This document shows, piece by piece, positions 34,565 to 45,876 of a DNA stretch of 64,000 nucleotides. The position numbers were made by a program, and so were the translations under genes. The notes beneath the pieces were generated by a model. That model ran no database searches, had not been told where the DNA came from, and worked only from the letters and a program-made list of their open reading frames with translations. The stretch is taken from positions 1 to 64,000 of the forward strand of contig JACKQL020000124.1 of assembly GCA_018296165.2 (NCBI GenBank), given 5' to 3'. How positions within the stretch are numbered: position 1 is the first letter of the stretch; each line of letters opens with the position of its first letter. This stretch comes from Termitomyces sp. T153. Taxonomy: Eukaryota > Basidiomycota > Agaricomycetes > Agaricales > Lyophyllaceae.

Positions 34565-36198
34565 CGTCAAGATTCTTGAGATGTGGAGCATGAGTCAGAG
34601 ATTGGTGGGGGCACGAGAATCAAAGCATAAGCAATATTGATCAAACCACAGCTGTGGCAGTGGTGTGGGTAATAAAGTTGAAGCAGGATTGTTGCCCATC
34701 AAGAAGCTTCTTCAAGAAATTTAAAAGGGTGAGGACACACCCTGAAGCCTCCAGACTTCTCCCATGTCCTTTTCCACTTATTTCCTAGCAGCATCTAGGT
34801 CTCCTTCCACATCCTCCAACTCTCCCACTTCTAAGGAGTTCAAGTGGAATTGGGATTGCTGGTGAGTAGAGGTGATATATTGTAGTTGTGAGTGTGATTC
34901 TGTTTCTTGCATTCTGGAATTACTAACTGAGTCTTGACAGAATTGTTTACAGCTGTGGCAGGTCCTTTGGGGATTTTATTAAGTGGAGTTCCAGTGCAGT
35001 TAGCAGTGGGGGTGGCCCCCACCTCATGTCCCAGGCCTAGCCTTGGTCTGGGTGTGGTCTGACCTGTTTTCATGGCTTACAGAGTTGCACAGGTGGAGGT
35101 GATGCAGAAGCAGTTTGCGGAGGCCATGGGGTGGGCAAGGGGTCCCCCAACCCTTGAGTGGTGCCAGGTGGTGGCCCCAGTGAGTGACTAGTATGGTAAT
35201 ACCCTGTTAGAGCTAACTTGTCCTCATAGTGTGTACATTGCACTCAATGGGAGGAGCAATGCAAGTTTGAGGAGCCCATGCCAGGGTTGTGGTGGGACAT
35301 GTTGGTGTGTCTCCCATGTTGTTTGCAGCATGAGAAGTGCTCTGTCATGTCAAGTTGGCATGCTGCCTGTGCTGCCACAGAGCAGGGTTGGGATCAAGAG
35401 TGGGTCACAGCATAGTTGGAAGAAGGGTGGAGGGGCAAAGTGTTGGGGAGGGGCTCCAGAGTAGAGGGCAGGAGTAGTGTGGAGCAGTCATCAATGAAGG
35501 TTGGGCCCCTGCAGGATGGGCAGAGGAAAGAGGCCCCTACAGCATGTGACAAGAGTAAGCAGAGGGTGTTCCTGCCACCAGAGGCAGGACTGAGCAAGCA
35601 AGCTTGGGGTGAGCAGTTGATGACAGGGCCCCTGGGCCCCCAGGTGTATTCCCTGAGCTCTGGGGCCCCAATCAAGCAGTCTATAGGGATGTCATAGTTG
35701 GTCACCAAAACTTTCCTGTATTGTCAGGTTGAGGGGCTGGAGAGGTCACTGGCCACCTGTGAGGAGGAGGTTCAAAGGATTGAGGAGGATAGGGACATGA
35801 TGCAGAGGGAGCAGGATGAGGCATGGAGGAACAGGGACACAGCATGGAGGGATCAGGAGACAGCTATGAGGATGGCTACAGAGTAGCTATCATAGCTCCA
35901 GAAGTTGCAAACATGGATGGAGCAGTTGGAGGTGCAGGCAGAGATAGCAGTGCAGTGGTTGGAGGGGTCAGGAGCATGGGTGGGTGAGGAGGTGCCCCAC
36001 ATAGAGGTCCCTTGGGCTATGGTAGAGGTAGTGAGGAAGTGGAAGGAGTGGCTTGCCAATGAGGGAGCCTCAGAGTGGTGGGGGATACTTTGTGAGTCTG
36101 TTCTATTCCTTCTTTTCACTAGGCTGACACATTCTGATAGGCTGGGCCAGGAAGCACTGCATCCTCCTCAATGGCATTGGCAGCACTGGGCTCCATCC
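34565..36198 (+). repeat. CC repeat family, copy 2
   Basis: It begins GCGTCAAGATTCTTGAGATG, matching the start of copy 3 at about 46,824, and follows copy 3 through to GGCAGCACTGGGCTCCATCC at 36,198, where D2 gypsy sequence starts. It contains the Cys-rich coding stretch and the coiled-coil coding stretch. Confidence 0.8.
35231..36130 (+). pseudogene. CC family protein remnant, copy 2
   Basis: Plus-strand frames read a Cys-rich stretch (CQGCGGTCWCVSHVVC, about 35,280-35,327), then a Gly/Pro/Lys-rich middle. A long coiled coil follows (VEGLERSLATCEEEVQRIEE, RDMMQREQDEAW, 35,725-35,886) and continues after a TAG as MEQLEVQAEIAVQWLEG and VEVVRKWKEWLANEGA to about 36,090. Copy 3 has the same layout. 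Charged heptads and the Cys cluster suggest a Zn-binding, coiled-coil protein. I do not know the function. Stops and frameshifts make this copy inactive. Confidence 0.55.
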
Positions 36199-36820
36199 TT
36201 TTGGAGTTCCCAAGTGTTGTCCTCAGGCCTGTAGCCCTTCCAACAGACCAAGTATTGAAGTTAGCTGCAGACCAAGCAGGAGTCAAGGATCTGGTCAACT
36301 TTGTAGTAATATTTGCCCTTGACTTTGACTAGGGGCACTTGACTGGAGTGTTGTCTGAAAAAGAGATCCAGAGCATATTTTTTGAGGAGGCACACATGGA
36401 AGATGGAGTGGAGGCCCTTCAGGTCTAGGGGTAGGTCAAGCTTGTAGGCATGCATGGAGACCTTCCAGAGAATCTTGAAGTGGCTGAGTTGTTTGTGATT
36501 GAGCTTAATGGAGAGCCTCTGGGTCTTGAGGTTTTGTCAATCAAGCCAAACCAAGGTGCTGGGGCCAGTTGGGGGTGGGATCTTGTCAGGCATTGGCATG
36601 TTTGGAGTAGGCTTGATTGGTGGTGTCATTTTCATCCCAGAGGAACTGGTGGAGGGATCAGAGGTCTTTGGTGCCTTCATAAGCAATGTGGGAGAGAATA
36701 TCTTTGAGGGATAGTGTGAGTTGGGAGTTGTAGCCCTTGTTGGCATAGAAGGGGGAAACTCCAGTGGTGGAGTGAGGCATGTTATTATAAGTAAACTTGG
36801 CAAGGAAAAGTTCTGTGTGC
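36199..36820 (-). pseudogene. D2 integrase C-terminus and chromodomain
   Basis: The minus strand reads LFLAKFTYNNMPHSTTGVSP next to LTR E1, then YANKGYNSQLTLSLKDI, the basic C-terminal region DLKGLHSIFHVCLLKKY and the chromodomain-like KYYYKVDQILDSCLV..LQYLVCWKGYRPEDNTWEL. It stops at 36,199. Chromodomains of this place bind methylated histone H3 and guide integration in chromoviruses; that role is known for the family, not shown here. Confidence 0.75.
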
Positions 36821-37955
36821 TGTCAGGTTTTGCTGACCATGGGGGCTCAGCTACACTGGGCAAATTCTTACTAGGTGGATGTAATGTCTTACACTGATAA
36901 CTCAGTGCTCAGAGAAGGTCTAGACATTGGGGACTTGTGAGGGTAAGCAAGGGGGAGTGATCCAAACAAGTCTGGGATGGTCTGGAGAAGTCTAAGACAA
37001 GTTGCTGGGGAAGGGTTGGGCCTGACAAAGCAGCAGGTACAAGTCCAGAAGCAAATACTGAAGATGTGGAGTAAGTGGAGGCTATGCAAGTGATGGGAGT
37101 GGAGCTGGAGCTTGATGGATGATCAACAGATGTTGATGGGTTTTGGGGCTGAGCAAATAGCAAGGTCCAGAGTTGGTTTAAAGAATGTTTGAGTTTATAA
37201 TTGTAAGCACAGAGTTTGTAAAGGCATTAGGGTTGAAAGGACTTGAACACAATAATGGAAACAGTCAAACAAGACAACAATATTGAAACAAGAATGAAAA
37301 TAGATTCAGGTGGAGATACAAAACAATAACAAGAACAATAATGGAAATAGAAATGAGACAAGACTGGGAAACTGAGAGGAAAGGAAACATAACATGGAAC
37401 ACAAAACACAAGACAGAAATAATTAGACCATAGGTAACATTAAGCAATAGGTAGGTAATATCAAGACTAGAGTACAAGGTGCTACTCTACAACTTATATA
37501 CTGACTACTGGAGAGCTCCAGGGAGCAGTGGGTGTGGTGGCAGGGCTTGTCAGAGCCATGCAGAGTCAATAGGTGTCAGTTGTGATCACAGAATGGGCCA
37601 CAGTGATATTCTGATGGGATCAATTGAGAATGTGGGCTGTCCTGGAGTTGTCATGATGCTCTGGAGTAGGTTAGGTAGACCAGAGTGATGAGCTGGTGAC
37701 ATACAGTGGAGTCAGAAATGGTGGGGGAGGGTTCCAGGGGTTCAGGAGAGTCAAGGAAAGCAGTGATGGCTGCAGGGAATGCATCAGAGTTAGCCAGGGG
37801 GCCATCAAAGTTTGCTGGGGAAGTGTTGGAGTTACCTGGAGTGGGTGACATGGGTGGGCAAAGGTTGGGGAAGTCAAAGGAAGAGATGGGGATGAACTTC
37901 AGAGAAGTGAGATAGCTGGAAACAAGGTCAGGGGTTCTGGGAATGGGTTGTGACA
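36821..37955 (+). repeat. E-family LTR (E1) inside D2 integrase
   Basis: 1,135 bases, starting TGTCAGGTTTTGCTGACC and ending GGGTTGTGACA. It splits the integrase between NDW (38,000 side) and LAKFTYNN (36,800 side). A clear target duplication was not found. It is in inverted orientation to E2. Confidence 0.75.
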
Positions 37956-38903
37956 AACACCAGTCATTCCATAAATAGTTCATGTAGAGGCAGAGATACT
38001 GTTTCAATGTCTGGTTTACTCATTCTGTTTGTCTGTTGGTCTTCAGGTGGTAGGCAGTTGATAGATTGGTTTTTATTTCAAGCACCTTGCATAACAACTG
38101 CCAGAAATGGGAGACAAACAGTGGGCCACAGTTGGAGATGATGTTGTCTGGGAGTCCATGTGTGAAGAAGACATGTTTGAGGAATAACTTGGCAAACTCT
38201 GGAGCATTGTCAGTGGTGTAGCAGGGGATGAAGAGGGCTTGCTTGGTGAGGTGGCAGATGACCATGAGGATTGCCTCAAAGCCCTTGGAGTTGGGGAGTT
38301 CAATAATGTGATCTATTGAGACTGAGGACCAGGGGCATTGGCTGACAGGGAGGGGTTTCAGCAGTCTGTGAGGGCAGTGGTGGGGTACTTTGGCCCAGAG
38401 ACAAGGTTTGCAGGCCCTTATGTATTGTGTGATGTCCTTTTTCATTCCTGGCCAAAAGTAAAGTCCAGGAGATGAGTTGGAGAGTCTTACAAATTCTTGG
38501 GTGTCCCCAGAGTCTGTGGTCATGGTGCTGCCCAAGTATGTTGAGACAAATGGACTTGTGGTCTGGAGCATAGATTTATCCACTCCAAAGTAGGAGGCAG
38601 TGGTCCAAAGACAGTGTGAAGGGGTTGTTGGCATTTGACTCATTGGTGGAGCTGTTGCAGGGGTTATGCTGGGTGAAGGAGTCTGGAGAAGAGTTTCTGA
38701 TTTGGTGGAGGATTCCTTCTTCATTCATAATCAGCATGGCATGCAAATGCTCAGGGGGGATTACCACTTAATGGTTGAATGTGTTCTGCTCAGCTTCAAA
38801 TGACTTCTTTGGATACATGTTGGACTTTCAAGTGAGTGTGTTGGGCTTTGCACCAAGTTGTCTGGGGCAGTAGTGGATGGTGAAGTCATACTCCAAGAGG
38901 GTT
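37956..38903 (-). pseudogene. D2 RNase H-integrase linker and integrase core
   Basis: A clean 234-codon frame (38,020-38,724) reads FVRLSNSSPGLYFWPGMKKD, the zinc CxxC (ACKPCLWAK), the core SVSIDHIIELPNSKGFEAIL, ISNCGPLFVSHFWQLL (canonical SDxGPLF, so the second Asp is Asn) and TAYHLKTNRQTE, followed by a stop and VNQTLKQYL. The right end reads LEYDFTIHY and VVIPPEHLHAMLIMNEEG. Element E2 interrupts it at 38,904. Confidence 0.8.
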
Positions 38904-40054
38904 TGTCATGACCCATTCCCAGAACTCCAGACCTTGTTTCCAGCCACCTCACTTCCCCAGAGCTCACTTCCATCTCCTTCTTTGACTTCCCCAACCTTTG
39001 CCCACCCATGGCACCCACTCTGGGTAACTCTGCTGGCAAACCCCAATGGCCTCCTGTCTAACTCTGATGCCTTCTCTACAGCCATCAATGCTTCACCTGA
39101 CTCTCCTGAGCCCTTGGGACCCTCCCCCACTGTTCCTAACTCCAGTGTGCATCACCAACATATCTCCCTAGTTTGCCCAACTAACCCTAGAGCATCATGA
39201 CAACCCGAGGACAGCCTGCATCCTCAATTGATTCCATCAGAATATCACTTGCAGCCTGTCTCCTGATCACAACTGACTCCTGTCAACTCTGCACGGCTCT
39301 GACAAGCCCCACTGCCACACCCACTATCCCCTAGAGCTCTCAAGTAGTCAGTATATAAGTTGTAGAGTAGCACCCCATACTCTAGTCTTGATATTGCTTA
39401 ACATTACTTATGGTCTGATTGTTTCTGTCTTGTGTTCTATGTTCCATATTATGTTTCCCTTTATCTCAGTCTCTCAGTCTTATCTCAGTCTCCTGGTCTT
39501 GTCTTGTCTCTATTTTCATTATTGTTCTCATTATTGTTTTGTATCTCTGCTTGAATCTATTTTTGTTCTCATCTCAATCTTGCCTCAACTCCATCTTGTC
39601 TCCTTTGACTCTGTTTCCATTACTATGTTCAAGTCCTTTCAACCCTAATGCCTTTACAAACTCCATGCTTATGATTATGGATCCAAACATTTTTTGAACC
39701 CACTCCAGACCTCACTATTTGCACAGCCCCAAAACCCATCAACTTCTGTTGATCCCCCATCAAACTCTGGCCCCGCTCCCATCACTCACATAGCCTCTGT
39801 TTGCCCCACACCCCTAATACTCACTTCTGGACTTGTACCTAATATCCTATTGAGTCCAACCCCTTTCCTGCAACTTGTTCTAGACCTCTCTGTACCACCC
39901 TAGACTTGTTCAGATCACTCCCCATCACTTATCCTCACAAAGCCCCAATGTCTAGACCTTCTCTGAATGCCCAATTATCAGTGCAGGACATTGTGTCTGC
40001 CTAGTAAGGATTCACCTAGTGTAGCTGAGCCCCTATGGTCAGCAGAATCTGACA
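38904..40054 (-). mobile_element. Solo E-family LTR (E2) in D2
   Basis: 1,151 bases. On the minus strand it begins TGTCAGATTCTGCTGACC and ends GGTCATGACA, the same ends as E1 and E3. GGGTT (38899-38903) and GAGTT (40055-40059) flank it, a 5-bp duplication with one transition. D2 coding resumes on both sides, so this is a solo LTR left by recombination. Confidence 0.85.
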
Positions 40055-40440
40055 GAGTTTCAGACCATCAAGCTTGGCAGTGGCTGAGCTGTTTCATGGT
40101 TGGGAAGTACTGCAGATTGTTATGCTCAGAGTAGACTTGGATGAGGTGTGGAGATCCTTCAAAGTAGGTCCTCTGCTGGTGGAAGGCTTCAACAATCACA
40201 AGGAGTTTTTTGTTGTAGATGTTGTAGTTGAGATCCATGGGGATCATCAAACAGGTGTAGAAGGTTCCCAAGCATGTTGTTGAGGTAATTCTTCAGGGCC
40301 TGGAGTTCAATCTTGGACATGTTGTAGATTCTGCCAAATGTGGGTGAGGTGCCTTCTTTGAGATCAATTTTGTGATTGTAGAACTGATGCAGAGGAAGTT
40401 CTTTTGCACTCCCTTCAGAGAATATGTCAGCAAATTAATG
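40055..40440 (-). pseudogene. D2 RT start joined to RNase H
   Basis: The minus strand reads the RT lead-in (EGSAKELPLHQFYNHKIDLK, INYMS-like stretch, LKNYLNNMLG) and then at about 40,265 passes directly into RNase H (MDLNYNIYNKKLLVIVEAFH, LIQVYSEHNNLQYF). The RT palm with its catalytic box is deleted. Confidence 0.75.
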
Positions 40441-40559
40441 ATATTCCAGGGGAACTACTTTGTATAGAATCTGTTCTTCTGTTTTTTGTTCCAGCAGAGT
40501 AGTTTCTGTGTGGAGGTATTCTTCTGGTAGGGCTGGTGTGATTTGTAGTTGGAAGGTGG

Positions 40560-41860
40560 GGTGCCATCTTGTAAAATGCATGCAAAGGGGATTGCACTAA
40601 TAATTTTGATGTTGAGATCTCTGGGATTGATGGGAGTGGGCAATGGGGTGGCAGCAGTTGGGTATGGAGTGGTGGCAGGGCTGTTTAGAGGGGTTGGGCA
40701 TTGTTGGTTGGGGTACTGCAGACCTTTGTATTGATTCTGGGGTATATTGGGGGGCAGCTGTCAAGTTTTTATTCAAGGGTGACTGGGGCAGAGGCACATT
40801 GTCTTCACCTTCCTGGTTGTCATTGAGGGTTGAGGGGCCTTTGGTTGCTCTGGAGGTGTTGGCATCAAGGTCAGGGATGTTGGAGCCCAAGGTGGACTGG
40901 ATGCGAAGGGGGATGGTGGCTGCTAAACTTGCTTCAGAGCTGAAGAATTGCATGGTGAGGTTCTTCCAGTCAATGTTAGGGTTGATGTCCTGCAGCCATG
41001 GAAGTCCAAGCATGATTGGAGTTGACAGGGGAGCTGGGTGACAAGGAGCCAGACCTGGAACTTCAAATTGTTGTCAAGAGTGAGGGAATTATTGTAGTAT
41101 TAAGTGATTCCTGTTGTGGCAGGGCTTCCATCAAAGAGTTGGAGCTCAAGTGGTTTGTTGAGGTCATTGTGTCAGAGGTTGAGCTGGTTGCTGATGAAGG
41201 TGCTGGAGGTGCTGCTGTTGACAAGGGCAGGGAGAGCAGTTGGTGAGCTGTCAAGTTGGAGGTTGATGATAAATGACTGCATGGACTTTGAGCAAAGCTG
41301 TGGGGGAGTCTAGGAGTTGTTGGTCATACCTTCAGGGCTCTTGAAGGGGGGGTGAGACATTGAAGAGTACTGGTCCAGAGTTGGTTGGGTTGTCTTGGTC
41401 AAGGCAAAGAGTGAGATTAGGCCAGTCAATGTGGGGATTGGTGGAGCAGGGCCATGAAAAGCCTAGGACAATAGAGGCAGAGGAGTGTAGTTTAGTGATG
41501 AGTAGTTGGAGGTCTTGGCATTATCCATTGGCAAAGGTCACAGTTGTTTCCACACAGTGTGTGATATCTCTGGTGGAGGTGGGGTCACCATCAAAGAGTT
41601 TGAGGAGGATTGGAGTGGGGAGACATCAGAGGTGTTGAGAAGCAAGTGCTGCCAAGAATTTGTCAATGAAGTTATCAGTGGCACCACTGTCAACCAGTGT
41701 GAGGATGAGGTCATTGGAAAAGGGGAGGGTGGTGCAGGAGAAGGTGGTGCAGAGGAGGAGAGTGTGGGAGGAGTGGGAAGGGAGATGTGCTGAGAGGTCA
41801 TTCAGAGTGAGTACCATTGCGCAAAGGAGTGCAGCCAGGGTGGAGAACATATCAGAGTCT
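40560..41860 (-). pseudogene. D2 tandem retropepsin-like domains
   Basis: The right-hand domain reads LILTLVDSGATDNFIDKFLA (41,650-41,705) and ends with LGFSW..NPHIDWPNL (about 41,420-41,480). The left-hand domain reads PALVNSSTSSTFISNQLNL (about 41,170-41,230), LELQLFDGSPATTG and MLGLPWLQDINPNIDW (40,965-41,013). Both have the flap and the hydrophobic-Gly-Trp-Leu end of retropepsins. The second has N-S-S where D-S-G is expected. Whether two domains were ancestral or arose by duplication is not decided here. Confidence 0.65.
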
Positions 41861-41959
41861 GGTCCATGGTCTAGTGCATCTTCAAGACCTAAACCACTAA
41901 GTTGTTTCCCATGAACTAGTAGTTGCAGTCTTCTCTATTGATAGTCCCTATGGCACATC

Positions 41960-44128
41960 CCATCATTTGGCATTTAGGGCAACTACTGATAAAATGTTCT
42001 GCTCACTACATAGGATGCATGCACCCTCCTTCCATTGTTTCTCCTGAGTCTTCTCTAGTACATCAATCCAGGGCCTGTTCTGAATCTTGTTTGCACATAG
42101 GGCTTCTTGATTGTTGGCAGAGTCTGGAGCATCATTGAGGTTGTTGGAGTTGGTGTCCAAGGGTTCTGGAGTCTTGTGAAGGTCAGCAGTGTTGAGTTGG
42201 GCAGAGGAGCATGGTCCCAGGGGTTAGTTGGCACTGGGAGGCTCTTGGCCTTGAGGGAAATGGGGCATGGAGTTGGTAAAGTTGGTGAGGATTGAGAGTT
42301 GGTTGCCATTGGTTGCTCCAGCCTGCCAGTTGGTGTTGTTGGAGGTGTTCCATGTGGTCCATAGTGCAGTGTTCTTGCTCTGGTCTTCCCAGTAACATTG
42401 GTCAATCTGTGTAATGAGTGCCTTGTACCCATCATATGTAGTTTGCTTGGAGGCAAGGTGGAGGACATCCTTGATACATTGAGGCATGGCATGGCAGAGA
42501 GCAAAGTGGAGAGCATTGTAGTTCCATCCCATTTTGTAGGCCGCTTGTTCAAATTGTACAATGAAGGTTGTGAAGTGTTCATTGTTGCATATTCAAAGGT
42601 TGAAGAGATTCTCCTCTGCTTCTGCTACAGTGTCAAAGATGCTGAACTTACTGGAGAACTCCTAGGTGAAAGCAAGCCAATTGGAGAGCACAGAGCTGTT
42701 GGAGTTGAACTGGAGTAGCACTATGTAGTAGTCAAAGGTGATGCTCTGCAAATACAATGAGGCAAAGGCTACTCATGAGCTCTCAAGCTGGAAGGTAATA
42801 GGCTTAGCTTGGAACATTGTTAGTCACTGTGTCAGGAAGATTCTCCATTTCTGGGAGTCATGACCAGTGAAAGGTTCAGGTTTTTGAATGTTGAGCTTGC
42901 CTTTCTGGGCCAGTGCATTATGAGTGTCATTCTGCATATTTTTAGTTTGAGGCAGGGGTCTGGCATTGTAATAGTAGTAATAATTGTTCCCATTGCTATG
43001 CTGAGGGGGAAAGTTGTTCATAGCCAGGCCTCATCTGCCAGGAGGTCTGCTGTTTGGAGGCCCACTGCTAGAGGGTTGGCCCACATTGCCCAGGGGAGGC
43101 CCTGAGGCCCATTGAGGATGAGGAGGTCCTCTGGGGGTGGGTGGTCTGAAGTAATTACCATCAGCAGGGGGGTTGGGCATTAGAGTGGGTGAAAGACAAG
43201 GGGGGTTGATGGGGAAGGAGGGTCAAGGTGCTCTGGGGCCTGTGGGTTGCCTTGAGGGGATTGGAGCATTCTGGTGGGGTTATGGGGCATTGCCACAGGG
43301 AGTGCAGAGGTCAAAGTGGGGAGGTCTGTCTTGGGAAGGGCCATTGCACAGGGCAGGCTTGTCAGCAGGATTGCCAGGCTCATCAATTGTAGGAGAGGGT
43401 TTGATTGTTATTGTCAACATGTGGGGGTAGCCATTGAGTATGGAGTTTGGGGACAGCAGGCTAGTCCCAGGTACAAAAGGCACTGGGGATGGAGTTTGCC
43501 CAGGGGCAAGTAGAGAGGGCCTGGGTGTGAGCAGCAAGTTGGTCAAACAGTCTGCTCATAGAGTTGAGGTTGAGGTCCCTTGCATTGCACATAGAAGGAG
43601 TGGCAGGGGTTCAGAGAATCTTCAAATGGATGAGAGTTTGGGCTGGTATGGATTTCTTTGACCAGGGCATGGAGCTTGTTCCATAGGTTGGCATCAATTT
43701 CCAAGGTGCCTTGCATAGTTTTGGAAAGGTTTCCTTGCAGATAACATTTGTGGAAATTAAGGAGTCAGTCTGCCCAAACCTCCAGAGTTGCTGGAGTATT
43801 GGGGTAGCCTAGGTTGATAAGGAGGGTACAGGTGCATCTTGCAAACTCCATGGGGAAGAGGTGGAGGAAGTGGAGGACTTTGTCATGCTGCTAGACATAG
43901 GCTTTGACCCATTGCTGTCTGAAGAAAAGAGGAATTTGAGCAGGAAATGGCAATCAAGGAGGGGAATAATTATCTGGATGCTCTGGAGGGGCTGGAGCCA
44001 CAGTGGGAGTGGGGTATGCATAGTAATGAGTGGGTAGAAGGTATGCAGGGTTGGGGGGTACTGCAGAAAATCCTCTGGAGTACATGTGGGGGTGGTTGCC
44101 ATTGGCAGGGAATGTTGGAGGGCAGCAC
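41960..44128 (-). pseudogene. D2 Gag
   Basis: The minus strand carries a Gag of gypsy type: an N-terminal Pro-rich part (MATTPTCTPEDFLQYPPTLH, 44,102 leftwards), a Tyr-rich stretch at about 42,960-42,990, then LNIQKPEPFTGHDSQKWRIF (42,850-42,910), CHAMPQCIKDVLHLASKQTT and YKALITQIDQCYWEDQSKN (42,390-42,440). A decayed zinc knuckle (CILC, near 42,010) follows. Stops and frame changes are frequent. Confidence 0.7.
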
Positions 44129-44352
44129 TGATACAATGTTGTCACATCATTGGGAATATAATAAAACACTAGAAGTCAAAACAAACATTTATTAAGGCTC
44201 AAAACTGTAAGCCTCCTGGTAAAACAAGTTTCAGCAACATTATCCCTTTAAATACACCAGAAGAAATACAGAACAGGATAGAACAAGGACTATACTAGAC
44301 TATACGCTCAACAATAGTCCAATTACTGTAATGGAAGGAGAAGCATGGGACT
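44129..44352 (+). repeat. Truncated G-family LTR (G2)
   Basis: It begins TGATACAATGTTGTCAC and is the reverse complement of about 29,155-29,385 in solo LTR G1, with transitions. It is cut at 44,352 by the LTR of element F. Confidence 0.8.
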
Positions 44353-44747
44353 TGTTAGGGGACATCCCACTTGTTTCTCCTTCTCCTTCTCCAGTTCTTG
44401 TCAGATTTCCTCTGCTATAGTTTTTCTTCATTCTCCTTCCTTTTTCCTATCTATTGGTCCTAGTTTCAGCCTTCAGGCTGCACCGGTTCTCTGTCAATAA
44501 TTGCTGACCAATTGCTGACACATCACTTGTGTCTTTTTTCTCTGTCATACTGTACAGTTGTTTCTCACACTTCTGAAGCCTCTGAAGCATCACACCTGGC
44601 CTAGGGAATCCCCAGACTTGTTCTCTTTGGATTTTCCTTTGCCAGGTGAGTAGTTATCTCAGTAGACACTGTACAGTACTAAATAGACTTTGGATTTCCC
44701 TTTGCCAGCTGCGTGATTGAGCCACAGCCTCCAGAGGTTGCCCTTAC
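44353..44747 (+). repeat. 5' LTR of chromovirus F
   Basis: It begins TGTTAGGGGACATCCC and ends GGTTGCCCTTACA. It aligns with the 440-base LTRs of element C in reverse complement, lacking some internal sequence. It keeps a CG at 44484-44485 where both C LTRs have lost it. Confidence 0.88.
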
Positions 44748-44864
44748 AGCAGAACAAGTCTCTAGATTTGGTCTGGGAGCCCCCTTTTTGATTACTTAAG
44801 CTTCTACTTGGTTCCTCAAAAGGTCTCTCCCCCACCAGTGTCTTAGTACCCCTGTGCCCTTCCT

Positions 44865-45876
44865 ATGACCCAGCCAACCCCTCCAGCACCTCCCCCTGAT
44901 GCTTTAAGCCCCCAGGACAATGCCTGGAGTTGTTTGCTGTCCCTGAAGATACAGGTTCAACTTACCCAAGCCTCCCTTACTTCCCACATGGCTGAACTCA
45001 CTGGACTCCATCAAACTACTGAAGCAGTGTCCCTTTCTCTCCAAGCCCTTCTGGAATGTCTCCCCTTTGCTCCTACCACACCTTCAATGCCCCCAGCAGA
45101 TGCAGAACTGTTTGTGTCTGCACCTAGCTCAGGCTTTCTGCCTCCAGCAGCTGCAGAATAGTTTGTGTCTGCATCTGGCTTAGGCCTTTTAGCTCCTCAT
45201 TCCAAACTCCCTCATTCTGCAGTCCCTGATGTATATGATGGAGATTGTAAGGCTGAAGAGCATTTCCTCCAGTCCTCCATCACCTACATCTAGCTGAGTG
45301 GTGAAGCCTTTACCTTGGATGCCTTGAAAATTGCCTGGGTCCTCTTCTACATGAAGGCTGGTCAAGCCTCAACATATGCACTGCATATCTTCTAATGCCA
45401 AGAGGAGTGAAGAGTTTCTCTGGCTGGATGGAGTTTGAGAAGGAGTTCCAAGCAGAGTTCTTCCCCCTTGACCCCACCAAAACTGCAGCTCTTTTTCTTC
45501 AAGACCAAACTCAGTCTAGTCAAGGAAAGTGGTCACTTGATGAGTACATTGACTCCTTTTGTGCCTTAGCTAAACAGGCTAGATATCTGGACAGTCTACA
45601 ACTCTGTCTAACCTTCTGTGACAGACTCCACCTCTTTCTCAGGGATCATATTGACAGCATGGCAGAGGGGTGCTCAGATGATGAGCATGTTGATACCTGG
45701 TACAAGGTGGCACACAAGCAGTGGCAGCTCATGGAACTGCAACATGAGTTGCAGCAGATGCAACCTTTGACCTTCCCCTTTTCTCATGGAGGGTTCACCC
45801 CCCAAGCCCCCTCTTCTGCACCTGCATTAGCATCCCCACAATCAGGTGCAGCTCCTTTCTTCAGGCCTCATGCTGC
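44865..45876 (+). pseudogene. Chromovirus F Gag, truncated
   Basis: The ATG at 44865 opens MTQPTPPAPPPDALSPQDNA, almost the same as element C Gag. A TAG at 45,159 replaces a Gln present in C, a frameshift lies near 45,390, and a clean frame then runs FSGWMEFEKEFQAEFFPLDP to RPHAA at 45,876, where the LTR E3 begins. Confidence 0.88.

Larger units (their letters stand above)
36199..44128 (-). mobile_element. Ty3/gypsy element D2, minus strand, rearranged
   Basis: Reading leftwards from 44,128: Gag, two successive retropepsin-like domains, the start of RT, a deletion, RNase H, E-family LTR E2, RNase H-integrase linker, integrase, E-family LTR E1, integrase C-terminus and a chromodomain-like end that stops at 36,199 within CC copy 2. 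D2 has no recognised LTRs of its own. It is of the same type as D1. Confidence 0.75.
44353..45876 (+). mobile_element. Ty3/gypsy chromovirus F, 5' part only
   Basis: A 395-base 5' LTR (44353-44747) of the C family and most of gag remain. The E-family LTR E3 cuts the gag at 45,876. The rest of the element is not in the window. Confidence 0.85.

Noticed and set aside
36816..37960. Target duplication for LTR E1
   Set aside because: Flanks TGTGC and AACAC do not match; only the split integrase supports insertion here.
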